DNA of 64,000 nt from Anarhynchus alexandrinus (lineage: Eukaryota > Chordata > Aves > Charadriiformes > Charadriidae), in the NCBI GenBank assembly GCA_008711295.1, contig VUYV01000089.1:1291270-1355269 (forward strand). Reading direction: 5' to 3'. Position numbers and translations under genes: made by a program. Under the pieces are notes generated by a model. That model worked only from the letters and a program-made list of their open reading frames with translations. It made no database searches and was not told the origin of the DNA. Below, in pieces: positions 1 to 13,000 of the stretch (position 1 is its first letter; each line of letters opens with the position of its first letter).

Positions 1-174
1 AGAATGGTTTAGGTTGGAAAGGATCTTAAAGATCATCTAGTTCCAACCCCCCTGCCATGGGCAGAAACACCTCCCACTAGACCAGGTTGCTCAAAGCCCC
101 ATCCAGCCTGGCCTTGAACACCTTCAGGGATGGGGCAGCCACAAGTTCCCTGGGCAACCTGTTCCAGTGCCTCA
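1..174 (-). mobile_element. CR1: CR1 LINE, 3' end fragment (antisense, cut by window edge)
   Basis: The reverse complement reads as the end of CR1 ORF2 followed by the short 3' UTR. It has the 'tggaacagg...cctggtctagtgggaggtg' block, the small CCTGCC/GGCAGG hairpin, and 'ccaacctaaaccattct' leading into the octamer tail. The tail lies at or beyond base 1, so the element enters from the left edge. Homology stops abruptly near 174, which is the usual 5' truncation of a LINE insertion. It closely matches the ends at 16398-16674 and 53171-53353. It is non-autonomous debris with no complete ORF. Confidence 0.93.
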
Positions 175-957
175 TAATTTTTCCTTAACAATTTTGCTCT
201 ATTGCTTACACATATAATAATAGGTGCCTTTACTATCATGAGACCTTCACACAAGTGTTGGATTTTTTTGTTTGGTTTACCTTTTCTTTTTTTAAATGAA
301 AACACAATGATAGGCTCAAAAATATATTTATGATCAAGGAATATGAACAAGTAAGTATTCTAGATTCACAATATATTGGTCACTTTGAAAAACGTGTGCT
401 GTGCATACTCCTGACTTGTAGATGCTTTATCTTCAAATGTTAAACAGTATGACTATAAGTTCATTCCCCAGTTTAAAACAAGTTATATTTTTGTTGTTAC
501 TTTGTGTATACATCTGTGATATTTTTCTTTTATTCTTCTCTAGACAACGGCTTTTGATTGCATGCTTTCAGTGATACTGAGAATGTATCTTTAAATACAA
601 GTATATTTTGCTCAGAAATATTGCTCTCAATCATTTTAGTAACAAATACTGATAGCGTTCACACTATTGTAATAGAAATAGATATTGATTGAAATCATGA
701 ACAGTCTCAAGTGCAATGAGTGAAATCTCACTTCATCATCAAAATATTCTATTTCCCACAACACTAGTTCATCAATTTATGAACATTTCTAATTTTCCAA
801 ATCAGAAAAATGAATACAATTAGGTGTCTAACTGCTTGGTAGAATACATTTGCCAATGGAATATAATATTTGGAATTCCTATCTGGCAAGTACTGCATTG
901 TGAGGTTAGTATAAATTCAGTAATAGGAAATTCATCTACACACAAAGAAAGCACAGA
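175..957. other. AT-rich single-copy stretch, nothing recognised
   Basis: No ORF of note, no repeat family and no structured RNA was recognised here. The composition is AT-rich with short A and T runs. Confidence 0.6.
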
Positions 958-2160
958 TGAACAATGGTAGGAGGAGTAACTCAATTAAAAACCTGCCTCA
1001 GCTGCTCCCAGGCCCATCACAGGAGCGACACCAGCTCATCACCACAAACCCAGAAAAGCACAGAAGCACAATGGCAGGTGGGAACCCGAATTGCAGATTC
1101 TGGAGGAACAAACACCTTGTCTGGGCCCCTCCCGGGACTGTCTCAGCAGAAACCCATCACCCCCATGGGATGCAGGAGAAGAGCATTTTGGGATTGAACA
1201 TGATTTATGGGATGTTTCAGGGTGAATCCAAAATTTGAGGAGGTATAAGTGTGGGAATACAGAGGGGTGAGGGGATAAAAAGGATGGTAATGTATAAATA
1301 GTTTTCTGGTTAGTATGCTGTCTGGCCATGCCCAGCACTTGACCACCACAGTCTGTCCTATTTCCTTATTAAACTCCACCTTCAGCTATTTTCCAGTGAG
1401 GAGATCTGTTTCATGTGTGCCTGTGTGTACGGGTGTCTGGGGCGTCAGTAATAGGAGTAAGCATGGGTGTGCAAGTGAGTCTGTGATGACTATCAAAGAT
1501 CAAGCGAGATGAGCTGGCAAGCAAGTGTAGTGACCTGGAAGCCAAGGGATATATGGATCTCCAAGATGCAGCTCTGAGTTGTGAGAGCACCTGTGCACCT
1601 CTACAGAGAAGAGCATAGGCAGTCAGATATCAGGACTGGGGGCATCCTGGCGTTTGTGTGTGTGTGAGAGAGACAGGTGGGTGGGGGTGTCTGTACCAGC
1701 AACTGCAGTGGGGATGTGGCTGCAGGGGTTTGTATGTCCAGGTGCCAGCAACTGGAGAAACTGGGGTCCAGGGGACAGTGATCGGGCAGACTGAGTGGCT
1801 GAGCCCTGCTGCTGGAGAGATCCCCCTTCTACATATATGCATACATATATATTTATTTTTTACTAGTAGAAATCCATCCTGACTGGTCAGAGAGGGGAGC
1901 ATGAGGACACAACTGGTGCTGTCACTGTTCCTGTGAGTGCTCTGTGTATCTTATTTGTGTGGCCATCTATATGTGTATGTGTATTGTATACAGCATAAAG
2001 TCCCTGTCGGGAATACGTGCTCAGGCTTGCTGTTGGAGAGACGGGGGACAGAGTTGGACTAGGAGGAACCTGGGCCCTAGAGAGCACCACAGGAGGTCCA
2101 AGAGAGAAGGGAGGAGGAATCTGGGAGGTCCCCAAACTTGTCTGATAGGGTGATCTCAAC
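958..2160 (+). mobile_element. LTR-like block, probably ERV-derived (ends uncertain)
   Basis: This block is clearly richer in G+C than both flanks. It holds an LTR-like order of signals on the plus strand: a U3-like segment, a TATA box (1291-1300), a transcription-start-sized gap, and an ATTAAA poly(A) signal (1368-1373). A long GT-rich U5-like segment follows. Related phrases recur inside it (for example 'accagcaactgcag' near 1694 and 'gccagcaactggag' near 1744), hinting at internal duplication. No clean TG...CA ends with a target duplication were found, so the limits are approximate. Several short overlapping ORFs are incidental. It may be one long LTR or an LTR plus adjoining repeat. Confidence 0.45.
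1291..1373 (+). promoter_or_regulatory. TATA box and ATTAAA poly(A) signal of the LTR-like block
   Basis: A TATA box (tgtataaata, 1291-1300) is followed about 70 bases later by ATTAAA (1368-1373). This spacing fits the U3/R boundary of a retroviral LTR. Activity is not implied. Confidence 0.4.
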
Positions 2161-3914
2161 AGTCACAATGAAAGAGATTATAAGAACAAACAAGAAAGCC
2201 ACACAGGCCATTCACTACAGACATCTCTAGACTATAACGGCTCTTACAGCATCACAACCATATGAGATGCAAGAGAGGATGTGACTAGGTCACAGTGCTT
2301 ATAAACAAAAATTTTAATCAGTAATCTTTAGAGATTCCAGAGGCTGCTCCAAATTGTGTCATAGACAAAAGCTGGATGTCCACTGCTATCCCCAAGGATT
2401 AATTGATAAAGGAAATGTTTCTCTCGAGATTAGAAGATAATGGAAGTAGGTCAGGTTAAAGCAGCAATCTAGTCAATCATTACTTCTAGTCTAGATTTAT
2501 CCCAATTAAGTTAAAGCATCAAGTTAGAAGCTAGTTGTTCTGGTTTCACTCTCTACTCTATGGAGAAAAAAAAACATCTCTAGAGAGCACTTTAGCTGAT
2601 CAGAAAAAAAATGAGATTTTTGTTTGTTTGTTTTACTTTGAGGGTGGAATGTTACAAGTTATGCAAGTTAAGTCTGGTTCAGAGCTCTAATTTCTAGGCC
2701 TAGTCTCTTTGAATTGTTAAAACACTAAATTACTTTCAAAAGGGATGGGAGGGAGGAACACGCTTGCGAATTTAGCATAGTCTGAAAACAACGGAAGTGC
2801 AAGAGTCTTATCTTTTCCTGCTTATGTCAACGGTAGGAATGTGTTTTTACATTTCCATCCAGTCTGATGGACAGTTGGATGTGCATCTCAGTCACCAAGA
2901 CATACAGAGTTATAGAGTCATACCTTATATTTCAAGGGTAGATTTGGAGTAAAACAGCCTCTGTCTGTCTCTAAAATCTGGTCTGTTCAGGTGGTGGTAT
3001 GAAGCACTCCTCTCAAAGGTTAGGGCATGACTTAGGAATCCCTGCCAGCATTCCTCTTAATAAAAGAAATTCTAGAGTGCATAGCTGAGCATAAGCCATG
3101 GCTGAGTGCACAACTGCTGATACATTTACTTACACAGTTAGTGCACTATCGGTATTTAATTTACAGCATTATGAAGTGCTCTGTAATACTTTAAAGATAA
3201 AAGGTGAGGTATCAAGATAAAATATTCCATATTAAATTCAAGCAAACAGCCACATCTAAAGTAGAAAGGTCAGGGAAAATGAATTTCAAAAGCATAACAT
3301 GAATTTTCCAAGGTGTTTTGTATCCCTCTAGGAGTTCAGAAATTTTTTACTCTGTACAGAGATCTCAAAAAATCGCTTGTTTGTTGAATTTTCTCTGTAG
3401 ATATCTCTGCAATTCATCGCCATGGTTCCATACATCTCAAGGGTTGCTGAAAAAGAGCTTAAGATAACTCCCTTGATTTTTGTCTTTCTAAGTCACAACA
3501 AAATCTGATCCCCTTGTAAAAATCCAAACCAAAGGAAAAAAAAAACAACAAACCACCAAACCCAAACCACTTTGCTGCTTCTGAACCAGTGCCCATAAAA
3601 GGGAAGAATCTTTAAGATTCTCTAAAGGTTTAAGAGGAATAGATCAATATCTTAAATATTGGAAGAACACAATGAACGGAGAAGACAAAATAGAATAGGG
3701 AAAATGTCATTCTAGACAGTTACTTGCGTGTTTTTAGAAAGTCAGTTAATAAAGAACCAAAAACCCCTGGTACTGTGTTCATCTGATTGAGTGAGAAGTA
3801 AGGCAGAAGGAAAAATATGTTAATCCAACAATCAGCTTGCTACAGGTAACTATTGTAAGAATTTGTACATGACGGCTGTTTTCAAACAACACACATCTCC
3901 ATTAGGCCTCTATT
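2161..3914. other. AT-rich stretch without genes
   Basis: No coding region or known repeat was recognised. It contains an A/C-rich low-complexity tract near 3525-3570. The remainder looks single-copy. Confidence 0.55.
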
Positions 3915-4575
3915 CCATCCTTCCATGCAAGGCAGGGCCACCTTTGAATTTAGACCAGGTTGCTCAGTGCCTTGTCAAGCTGAATCTTGAAAGTCTCCAT
4001 TGATGGAGACTGCACCCCTCTGGTGCAGCCTACTCCAGTGTTTGTCCTCACTGGAAAAGTTTCCTCCTTATATCCACTCTGAATCTTCCCTGTTTCAGTT
4101 TATGCCCTTCATCCTCCCACCATGCACTAGTGTGAGGATCTTGGCTGTGCACAGGCATACACACACACACACACATCCAGAGCACGCAAGTTCTAGTTCC
4201 TCCGCCTCTCTTCAAAGGGCAGGTTCTCCAGCCCTGACCAGCTTGCTTGCCCTCCCACAGCCTTTCTCCAGTTTATTGATGTCTTTCTTGCTCTGAGGGA
4301 GTGGGCAAAACTGGACTCAGTAATACTGGTATGGTTTAACGAGAACTGAGAAAGGGAAATAATCACTTCCCTTAATCTAGCATCCATGCTGCTGTTGATA
4401 CAGTCCAGGATGCTGCCAGAGTGCAGTACTAATTCCTGCTCAGCTAACAATCCACCAGGACCTCCAGGTTTCAGCTTTCAGCTAGAGCAGCTGCCCAGTC
4501 AGTGACATTCCCAGCTTATCCTGCTGGAGGGGTTAGTCCAAGCCGGGTACAGAAATCTGCCTTTGCCATATATAG
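3915..4575 (-). mobile_element. CR1: Old, degenerate CR1-type LINE fragment (antisense)
   Basis: Read on the minus strand, the order is that of the distal RT region and C-terminal end of CR1 ORF2. Landmarks on the plus strand are 'gtccaggatgctgcc' (about 4403), 'gacatcaataaac' in reverse (about 4273), 'ctccagccctgaccagctt' (4228), 'cttcatcctccc' (about 4108) and 'agaccaggttgctcag' (3951). The copy is much more diverged than the other CR1 elements in this window. Its frame is destroyed and it carries an AC microsatellite. No octamer tail is preserved. It represents an older CR1 wave than the copies at 52.4 and 60.4 kb. Confidence 0.7.
4159..4175. repeat. (AC)n microsatellite
   Basis: A perfect AC run of about eight units lies inside the old antisense CR1. 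Confidence 0.95.
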
Positions 4576-7500
4576 AACATACCAAGCAGGAAATACCCTA
4601 AGCATACTTGTTTGATAGATTTCAAAGCTGAAGAAGGATAGCTTTAAACAATAGAGAGAAGTTGCTAACCTAGTATACTTTGCACTTGCCCAGCCTTCTT
4701 GGGCAGTAGACCACAACATAGCACCAGGTCCTATCCCCAATTTCCAAATGTTGAGTAAAATTAAAAGCTTTTTTATTCTTGCTTCATCAGTTCAAGACTT
4801 CTGTAATTCTGATACTAGGTAGCCATGAAAGGAAAAAATATTCTTCTTTTCTCTGCAGATTACAAGTGACTTCTGGCCTTCAACAACAACAAAAAAATCT
4901 CAAGAAAAAATGTTTTCCGAAATTGAGTATAATTAAGTGGCATAATGTAAATAATAACAGATTGGTGAGGTACTGCATGTGCATAAAAACAAGTGTCTAA
5001 CAAGTTATATCTTTAATAACAAAGTAAACTCAAACGAGATGGATTAAAAACATGCCTCTACTTTTGTTGCAAGTTTTCCAAAAAGATTTAAATAGGTATG
5101 CTCACCTAGAGACTTGAGGGTAAAATACAAAAGTCTAAGAGCTTACTTAGTTTACATAGTTCACATAATTCAGGCAAAGAATCAACTGGCTTTTTGTGGC
5201 AACTGACTTTCTCAGTCTTATATTTTAAAGGAAAATGCAAATTCCGGATTTTAGACATGTTATGTTTTCATACAAAAACAGAAGGAAAGACAGTACTACA
5301 TGCAACACAAAGATTCCTGACTACAATGTCAAGATGCACTGATATTAAAGCATTGGGTTTATCTGAGCTTAGCTGACACCTCATTCAAGGCCTGCTGTTA
5401 AGACATCTGGTACTTGTTATTCTATTGCTAAACAGTCACTTGGGAGAAAAAGATGAAGAAATCCAGAAGAACCAGCTTAGTCATTCAATTACAGATTGAG
5501 CATAATTTACAGTAGTAGCACTGCAATAATTTGTGCTTTAGAACCAAGATAATTTGACTTGAATACACTGTTTCTGAGGAGAAAACCAAACAAAACAATA
5601 GCAATAGTAACACTACCTAAAATTAACTTGGTACATTATAAATTCTAGTAATTACCATTTTGCCAGCTTTACACAAATGACATGCCATCAAGTTTAATCA
5701 AATTGTCCCTAGATTTATACTGTGCTGAGATCTGAATCAGGTCTATCAAAACTATATACATGTCTGCTTTGGCTAGTTGCTAAACAGTATATAAACAATG
5801 TTCAGTGCAGAAATATTCAGTAAAAATCTTTATGAAGCAACTCAGGTTTCTGGTAGTAGCCTGCTAAATGAAAAAATAAAAAAGGAAATAAAAAGGCTTT
5901 TTTCTTTTATTCACTGTGATTTTATTTAAATTGTGCTGTATTTCTAATTCACATTAATTTTGGTGGAAAAGGTAAAGAAAATAACAGTAGGTAAACTAGA
6001 AAATGTAACTGTTCTGCACCAAGTAGCTCAGAGTGGCTTGTTTCTGTGAAGAAGTCAGACCGATAAAACGAGTTCACAATTAGTTTAGAGGGAGCAGTTC
6101 CAAGGGATATTCTGAAAATGGTTTGAATTGTGTTAGCCATAAGCACTCTTCCGGCAAGTTATTTTCTAACATGAGAGAGGTTTGAATCAACTGAACTTCA
6201 TAGAGTGATACACAGAAAGAAAAGCTAAATAGATGCCTCCAGTTTTACTAGAGCTCAGTGTGACATTCTGAAACATGTGATGATGAAAATCAAAAAGCAA
6301 AGTTGCCACAGGGCTCCATGCAGTTCTTTTTAAATACTCAGTGTATATAGTGAAAGGATTTAAGCTTTCATGGATCCAGTCCCTGTCTGCCATGCTTCAA
6401 ACAGGTGAGTTATCCATTCTGCCCAGTCTTTGACATGACTGATTATTATGTGGATGCGATTAGTATTCACTACATTTGAGTTAATATGCTAATCAAGCCA
6501 TATAAATGCTAGGTATATTTACTTCAGGTTCGTGCCATGATTTTTCATCAGCTTGCCTCATGAAAAGAGTAGTCTTGTGTACAGCTAGTGGAAGTTTATG
6601 CAAATATTTTCTAAAGAAATTCTTAATCAATGGTAATCTTAGACCGGAAAGGTAATTTAAAATCATACTAGGTACATGTGATTTTTTTTAATAGGAATTG
6701 TATGCAAACTAGATCAGTCATCAAAATGTATCACAGACCTGACTAAAGTAAATTCCTTTTTTATTAAAATTAGAGAGTAATCTCAGTTTCACTGTTGTAA
6801 ATCTAGAGCAAATCAACATTTAAATTTCTGTTAATCTCAGGCAATTCCATCATCTCAGTAGGGCTGTTCCAGGCTTGTATAACTATGTGAAATATCATAA
6901 TGTGTCCTGAATTTTATTATTGCTACAATAGAGTCATGCACTTGCTGGAAAACCAAAACCAACCAATTTTAATGTCATTTAAAAAAAAAAAAAAGACAAT
7001 ATGCATTATAATATACTGTAGTCAGTAGTATTATAACATTATAATAAATCCGTGTAATGTACACACCATGGCAAATCAATTTTGCATACCCCATCAAATT
7101 CTATTGTTTCTTAAAGCGACATTTTAAGAGGAAACTTTTTCTGAAGAAAAAAGAAATTTTGGTATGCACCCCATAATTATAAAACTTACACAATACTTAC
7201 AAGACTGTTTCCAATTTAAATTGACCTACATAAATCAATGGTAATTCCACTGAAGTGAAAGATTTTACACTGGTTCTACAGAAGTCTGAAGAAATAATCA
7301 GGCTTGCACTGTCTAGACAATATGGAATAATTTACAGAGGTTTTAGCTGTGTGTGAACACAGCAGTTTTGGAGAAGGAAAAAGAAATATTTATTTGAACC
7401 ACAATATATATGATATTTTCTCCAAATCTGTAGTCACTGATGCAAAAGATTCACCGCTTTCAAATTTGTTTTTTAAACAGTCTAATAAAAGATAGTCTCC

Positions 7501-8005
7501 CATTATAAGTCATCTCCATTAAGTAAATAAATAGGTTTGGACAGAATACTCTTTCCGTCAACATTGATGCTCGCAAAGAGCAATGTCATAGCTATCGTAA
7601 TGCCTTATGGGAAAAAACCTTTCTTTAAATAACTCTTGCACATGACTACAAAAAAGACATGTACTGTAGATTCCAGTATAAATTCCAAATACATTGGACT
7701 TTGAAGACTTACTTTTTGTCAGAGAAATGCGACTTCTTTTGGATACAATACTGTGGCTAGGCAAGAATAAAAGCTTGTCAAGGAAATGCAATCTTATGAA
7801 TATTTCCAATTCTTTGTTGATTCCATGAATGCAGAAAAGAGGCAGGAATCTCCATCAGAACACACATAATCATCTCACCAAGGAAGCCCCACGCTTAGAA
7901 AAGGCTTGCTGACAAACTGAAACACTGTTCAAGAAAATGTGTGCAAAAATATGAAGTGACTTATACCACAAACTCGGACAATGTGAGAACTAGCAGCCCC
8001 ACAAT
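4576..8005. other. AT-rich stretch without recognised genes
   Basis: Only short ORFs without recognisable domains occur, and no repeat family was identified. Poly(A) runs occur near 6980-6994. Confidence 0.55.
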
Positions 8006-8194
8006 ACAGAATCACAGAATCCCAGAATGGTCAGGGTTGGAAGGGACCACTAGAGATCATCAAGTCCACCCCCCCTGCCAGAGCAGGGTCACCTACAGCA
8101 GGTTGCACAGGGCTGCGTCCAGGTGGGTTTTGAATGTCTCCAGAGTGGGTGACTCCACAGCCTCTCTGGGCAGCCTCTTCCAGTGCTCTGCCAC
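8006..8194 (-). mobile_element. CR1: CR1 LINE 3' end fragment, different subfamily (antisense)
   Basis: On the plus strand it opens with a reversed tail of 'acagaatc' type units (8006-8022). The 3' UTR follows ('ggttggaagggacc', 'ccctgccagagcaggg') and then the end of ORF2 ('ccagtgctctgcc'). The tail unit and UTR differ from the GATTCTAT copies elsewhere in the window, so this is another CR1 subfamily. It is 5'-truncated at about 8194, with only the last ~190 bases kept. Confidence 0.92.
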
Positions 8195-8329
8195 ACATTT
8201 ATACGCATGAACCAGCTCAGCTACGAGCTCATTATTTGGAAAATTTAAAGGTTTCAGGTTCAGTCACCTGTCTCAGCAGAAAACTTTGCAGCAGGGAATG
8301 ACTGAGGTTAGTCACTCCTGAGTTGTTTT

Positions 8330-8950
8330 GATTGTGCTCCGGCCCCCCTCTCTCCTTTTTTGGTAGCAGCTTAGCTCTGGAGCACCATGGGGGTTCCCCA
8401 GCCTGGCACCATGCTGCCAGCTCTGGGGTGGATGGGGACAGACCTAGGAGAAAGCCATATCTTGATGAATACGGGGCTGCTTGTGAGCTGCCAGGCAGGG
8501 CAGCGCCTCCGCAGCAGGAGGTGGTGCCTGGGACAGGATGGGAGTTTCCTGTAGCAAAAAAGCCCCCAGTTTCAGGAGGTCTTGAAAAGGCAGCTGAGAG
8601 GGGATGCGCAGGCAGGGAGAGGCCTTCTTGGGACTGCCAGCCCAGGCCAGCCCTGGCCCCACCGCAGCCCTGCCCCTGCCCAGCTGAGCTGGGCACCACC
8701 TGGAACCTGACCCCATCCCACCCCACACCGCCCCGGTGGCCCCTGGCCTTGTTCCCACAGACCCCAGTAGATACCAGGGAGATATTTGGAATGGGATCTT
8801 CCCTACTTTACAGGCTTCACCCTGCAAGACAGACCCCATGCCCTCACTCCTGTCTGCTAGGGAACTGCTAGGCTTTTCCCCTGCATCTGCGTTAGTAATT
8901 TTGAAGGGAGAGGTCTCCCGTCACCCGAGATTAGATGTACACCGCTAGAC
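8330..8950. other. GC-rich block of unknown nature
   Basis: A sharply bounded block rich in G+C stands out from AT-rich surroundings. ORFs of 179 aa (8332-8871, +), 164 aa (8232-8726, -) and 131 aa (8444-8839, -) overlap on both strands. That is what high GC content gives by chance, because it lowers stop-codon frequency. None shows a recognisable domain and the proteins are low-complexity P/G/A-rich. It could be an unrecognised LTR or repeat, a CpG-type regulatory island, or an isolated exon-like sequence. I cannot choose between these. Confidence 0.4.
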
Positions 8951-9775
8951 CGCTGTGATGGCGGCAGAGATTTGTCAAGCCTACAGCATTAGAGATTCCC
9001 TGGCTTCAAACCAGGCATGAGGCATTTCTACAAAGGATTTGAATCCTTTCATTTCTTTACACTTGTTTTCTCAGCAGAAGTTGCTGGTCCCCGGGGTAAA
9101 TAGGAAGGTCTTATTCTGTGTACTCCGTGGTGTCAAAAGAATACATCTACACGGGATGAGATGTAATTTGTAAGCAGGTCATGTTTCCTACATAGCCCTG
9201 GTACCTGCTGATAGCTTATCTAAGACGACTGAATAAAAGCGATGTGAGATGGTAGCAAGCAGAAGGGAAAATAGGTAAAGAAATCTGCAAACCAAGGCAA
9301 ACTGCAACTGCTGTTGCCAAGAATATAGAGCTTCAGACTCCACTAGTGAATACTTATGAAAAGGGTAAGCCTAAATCATCTTGAACACATACCAAATAAT
9401 ACCTGAACATAATTTCTAGAGATAAATTGCTTTCCAGACTTGAATGAAATATCCCATTACAGAAAGATATTAGGTGACCCAGCATCCAACAGTCCCTCTT
9501 CTCATTTCTATATTATTATTCAGTCTTTGGGAAAGGACATACACAGAAAAATATATTTATCTGATGGGCAGGGACTTGGAATGACACCCAATTGCTTCCA
9601 GCAGACTATTAAGCCTGTCAAGTGACCAAGCTTCAGCAGCACGAGGAACCATTAACACCCGTTTGGTAATAGATCTTGGAAGATGAATCTTGCTGTGACT
9701 CAGAAGAGCCGAAATACTTGGCCGGCTTAACACTCCTCAAATTATTCTAATTAAATCCCCAGGTATATGATTTCC
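8951..9775. other. Single-copy stretch without recognised genes
   Basis: Nothing was recognised apart from the 6-bp ATTTCC at 9770-9775, which is the left target duplication of the adjoining LTR. Confidence 0.55.
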
Positions 9776-10080
9776 TGTGGGGACTGAGGCAAAAGAAGGG
9801 TTAAGTGTGGTAGAGTTAATAAGAAGGAATAAGCAGCTGCAGCACTGTTCTGGCAGGTGATGAAGTTGTGTGAAGCTACTCCCTAGATAAGGGGGTGCTG
9901 TTCACAGGGAAGAGAGATTCCTTTCTCTGTGGGAACATGATCTGCTAGAATATGTGGTATTGTAAATAAGTAAAAGTAGAAAATTACTGGTCTTGGTAGA
10001 AAAGTATATAAAGAGTACGCTTGCTAAATAAAGATGATTTCGATCCTGCATATTGGAGTCCGTGCCTTTCAATCGCCACA
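9776..10080 (+). mobile_element. Solo LTR, ERVK/class II-like (305 bp)
   Basis: The element begins TGTGGGG and ends CCACA, giving the TG...CA termini of retroviral LTRs. It is flanked by a perfect 6-bp direct repeat, ATTTCC (9770-9775 and 10081-10086). Inside, on the plus strand, are a TATA box (tatataaag, 10005-10013), an AATAAA poly(A) signal (10027-10032) and a short U5. There is no internal viral gene on either side, so it is a solo LTR left by recombination between two LTRs. Six-base duplications are typical of class II (beta/alpha-like) ERVs, so the class is inferred from this and from the short length. No protein is encoded. Confidence 0.85.
10005..10032 (+). promoter_or_regulatory. 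TATA box and AATAAA signal of the solo LTR
   Basis: The TATA-like tatataaag (10005-10013) is followed closely by AATAAA (10027-10032). The very short gap suggests a compact R region, or that the poly(A) signal lies at the U3/R junction. Confidence 0.6.
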
Positions 10081-13000
10081 ATTTCCAATGGTACTTTCTT
10101 ATAGGGAAGTTGTATCAATGACTCCAAATCTAGTCTAGATTACCAAGAGGGAAGAGGTGGGTTCTGAGCACAACACAAACCAAGTCACATAGACTTGAAA
10201 AAGAAAAGGAAAGGAAAGAATAGAAAGAAACCTAAAACTGTGATTCAATAAAAAGAATGCTCCTAGGCTACAACTGAGTTGTATCTTTGGATTTAAATGT
10301 GCTGTCTCAGCTCTTTCTAACAATATAAGACAGTATCAATCTTGACTCTATCAGCATTTTACAGAAATCCACCAACGGTTAAGGTCTTTAAAGCATAATA
10401 CACTAAATGTGTACAGTGTTAGTTTCTGAGCTGGTGTTACAGTACCAGTCAACGCAAAGATGCTGATGCACGCACAATACAACAATGATGGCGTATCAGT
10501 GCCAGGCAAGCTGGAGCTTCTTAGGCTGAAATTGATTGTCATGATCATAGGCTTAGTCTCCTGTGTAGCACTGAACCTGAAGTTTCAGTCAGTAACTTTA
10601 GCAGTAGAAGAAATCATCCCTGAATTATGTACAAGTGAACATTTTTAGAAAATTTGCCTGAGACTTTTGAGGGAGAGCCTATGCACATGTACATAGACAT
10701 ATATCATTCGTTGATGTTACTGCACAGTTGAATAAAAAAGAAAATATACTCCAGTTATCTCAGCTTTAATTTGTAACATAAAAGAAAATGTTAGAAAGTT
10801 ATCTTTCTTTATCCATGCATTTTGCTCCACTGAGAATACCTGAGTTCTGGCTAGTTTGTTATTTGTTCAGGTGGGAGAAATAAGATTTCAAGAATTGGCT
10901 TTAATACCATATGCTATTGGGAATGTACTGCAGAAGTAGACTAGAATTAGATCTGAATAAAATAATGAGATGTTCCAGCAAACGGATTCATTTTATCACC
11001 CTGTACATAAAACTTTCCTGCTGCCTTATAAATGTTGCAGGACTCTGAGTTACACTGCAGACTCTTTTATACACCATTTAACATGAGTAATCCCTGGCCA
11101 ATTGGGATTCATCTGATAAAGTACACAGTGCAACAGACCATGACACAGGCAGAAAGGCTACTATGTGCTGAGTGTAAACCTAGAGTTGCATATGAGCATA
11201 TATTCAAAATACTACCTTCAAGATGTAATTCAGAACCAGAAAACACTAGATGTGTCTGAGCACCTCTGCCTACAGCCTAATCAGACATTGCATCTGCACA
11301 TAAATAAATTAGATTTCAGTGAACAGCTTAAATAACTAAGTTTGCATGGTTTTGTTTCATTTGCATAGGTTTGTTATTCTCATTTTATGATGCTGAAGCT
11401 ATAAAAGATTTGTGAAATATAAAGACTGAAAGTTTTGTCCTTGTTTGACAGTATATTTATGTTGTGAAAAATTTTAGACCTGCAAAACTTGCATGCTTTG
11501 CGCTATCAGTCATACTAGGTTTCTTATATAACATTTCTGCAACACAGGGCTAGCCAAAGTCTCTTATCCCTGAGATTCATATAAAACAAAACAACAAAAA
11601 AACTTTGAAAATCTGGAAAAAGTCACAGAAAGAAGGCTCCAAACTCCCAGATGAGGAAGGAGTTCCAGGCCAGCGGACAACTAAGGCTCCAGCACGCAGG
11701 CACAGCAAGGTGGGGCTGAGTTTGCTCTCAAGACAACCTAGCAAAATCATCTTTAGTAGTACAGATGTAACTCTTTGGCCAATAACTGATAATTGAGCTT
11801 GCCTAGAAAACTTTCCACTGCAGTCCCGTTGCTGGTGATCTGCAGGAACCTCAGTTTAAGATTACATTTGAATATCCTTAGAACCACAATCCGGTGGCTG
11901 CAGAATCAAACATTAGACTAAGTTAGTTAGTTTGTGAGCAGCTCAAATGTGAGAAACTGCTGGTTTTAATGTAATTTGTATTGCTATTGACTTGTGTTCT
12001 GATCATTATTCTGGTAGGATTGTAATAGAAACTGAGGCCTCAATTACAAATATAGTATGGCAGAAAAATCAAAAATGATGAGGTTATACATCACTGACAC
12101 GATTAACGGCAAGTAATATGAACACATTAATACAGCCAACTGTTAGTGACCTTCTCTAGAACAATGACTTCCAAAGCAATAAATTACAAATAGGTCTATG
12201 TAATGCAGCTTTTTACAAGGTTTTATCAGCAGGATGCATACTCATTACTGTAGTACGTAGCTTATTGAAAAATTCCATTTGCAATGTTTGTTAGTATTCT
12301 GAGGCTGAGCTTCAACCCAATAAATAAGAGAAAAATCACAGCTACAGGACTTCAGTTTTTGTCTTTGGAATTTTGCTTAAAGGAGTTTTAGAACAGGCTT
12401 TTCCAAAGCTAATTCTGATCAACAGCTGGCTCAAAAGGAGAGTTCTTCAGGTATGCATATTTATTTCCTGCTAAAAATCAAGCTTATTTAATTCATACCG
12501 AGAATCCTAACACAGGAGTGATCAGTTAGGAAAATCCTGGCTATAACGATTCGAAGAACTGCTGTGCTTGTACAGCTTGGATCACCTTCTCAGGAATGCC
12601 TCCTGTTCTCAGGTTTGCTTCAGCCATGAATCACGACAGAAACTGAAGCACCAGGAGTTTCACATAATGAAACCCCACAATATTTCTTATCAAAAGCATG
12701 TGTTTATGCATTCATTGATTAAATTACTAGCTTCATGTCAATTTTTGTTCATCTAAACTACCACCATCTCTCACATGAATGACTGTCAATATAGCTCAGG
12801 CAGCTACATTGCAGCCTGTGCCGATTTACCTGAGCTCAGCTATCGCTGAGGGATGTCCATCGAGACCTGCTCACAAGACTGATGAGCCAGTATCAGGGAA
12901 GATGGTAGATGACATAAACTGAGTTCCAGTGTAATCTTATTTTATGTGACCTTGGGATATGCCATAGTCATATAATTCTCATAATGTACCACACAGATTC

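Noticed and set aside
8332..8871. 179-aa plus-strand ORF as a possible gene
   Set aside because: No recognisable domain, low-complexity composition, and equally long ORFs on the other strand. High GC explains it.
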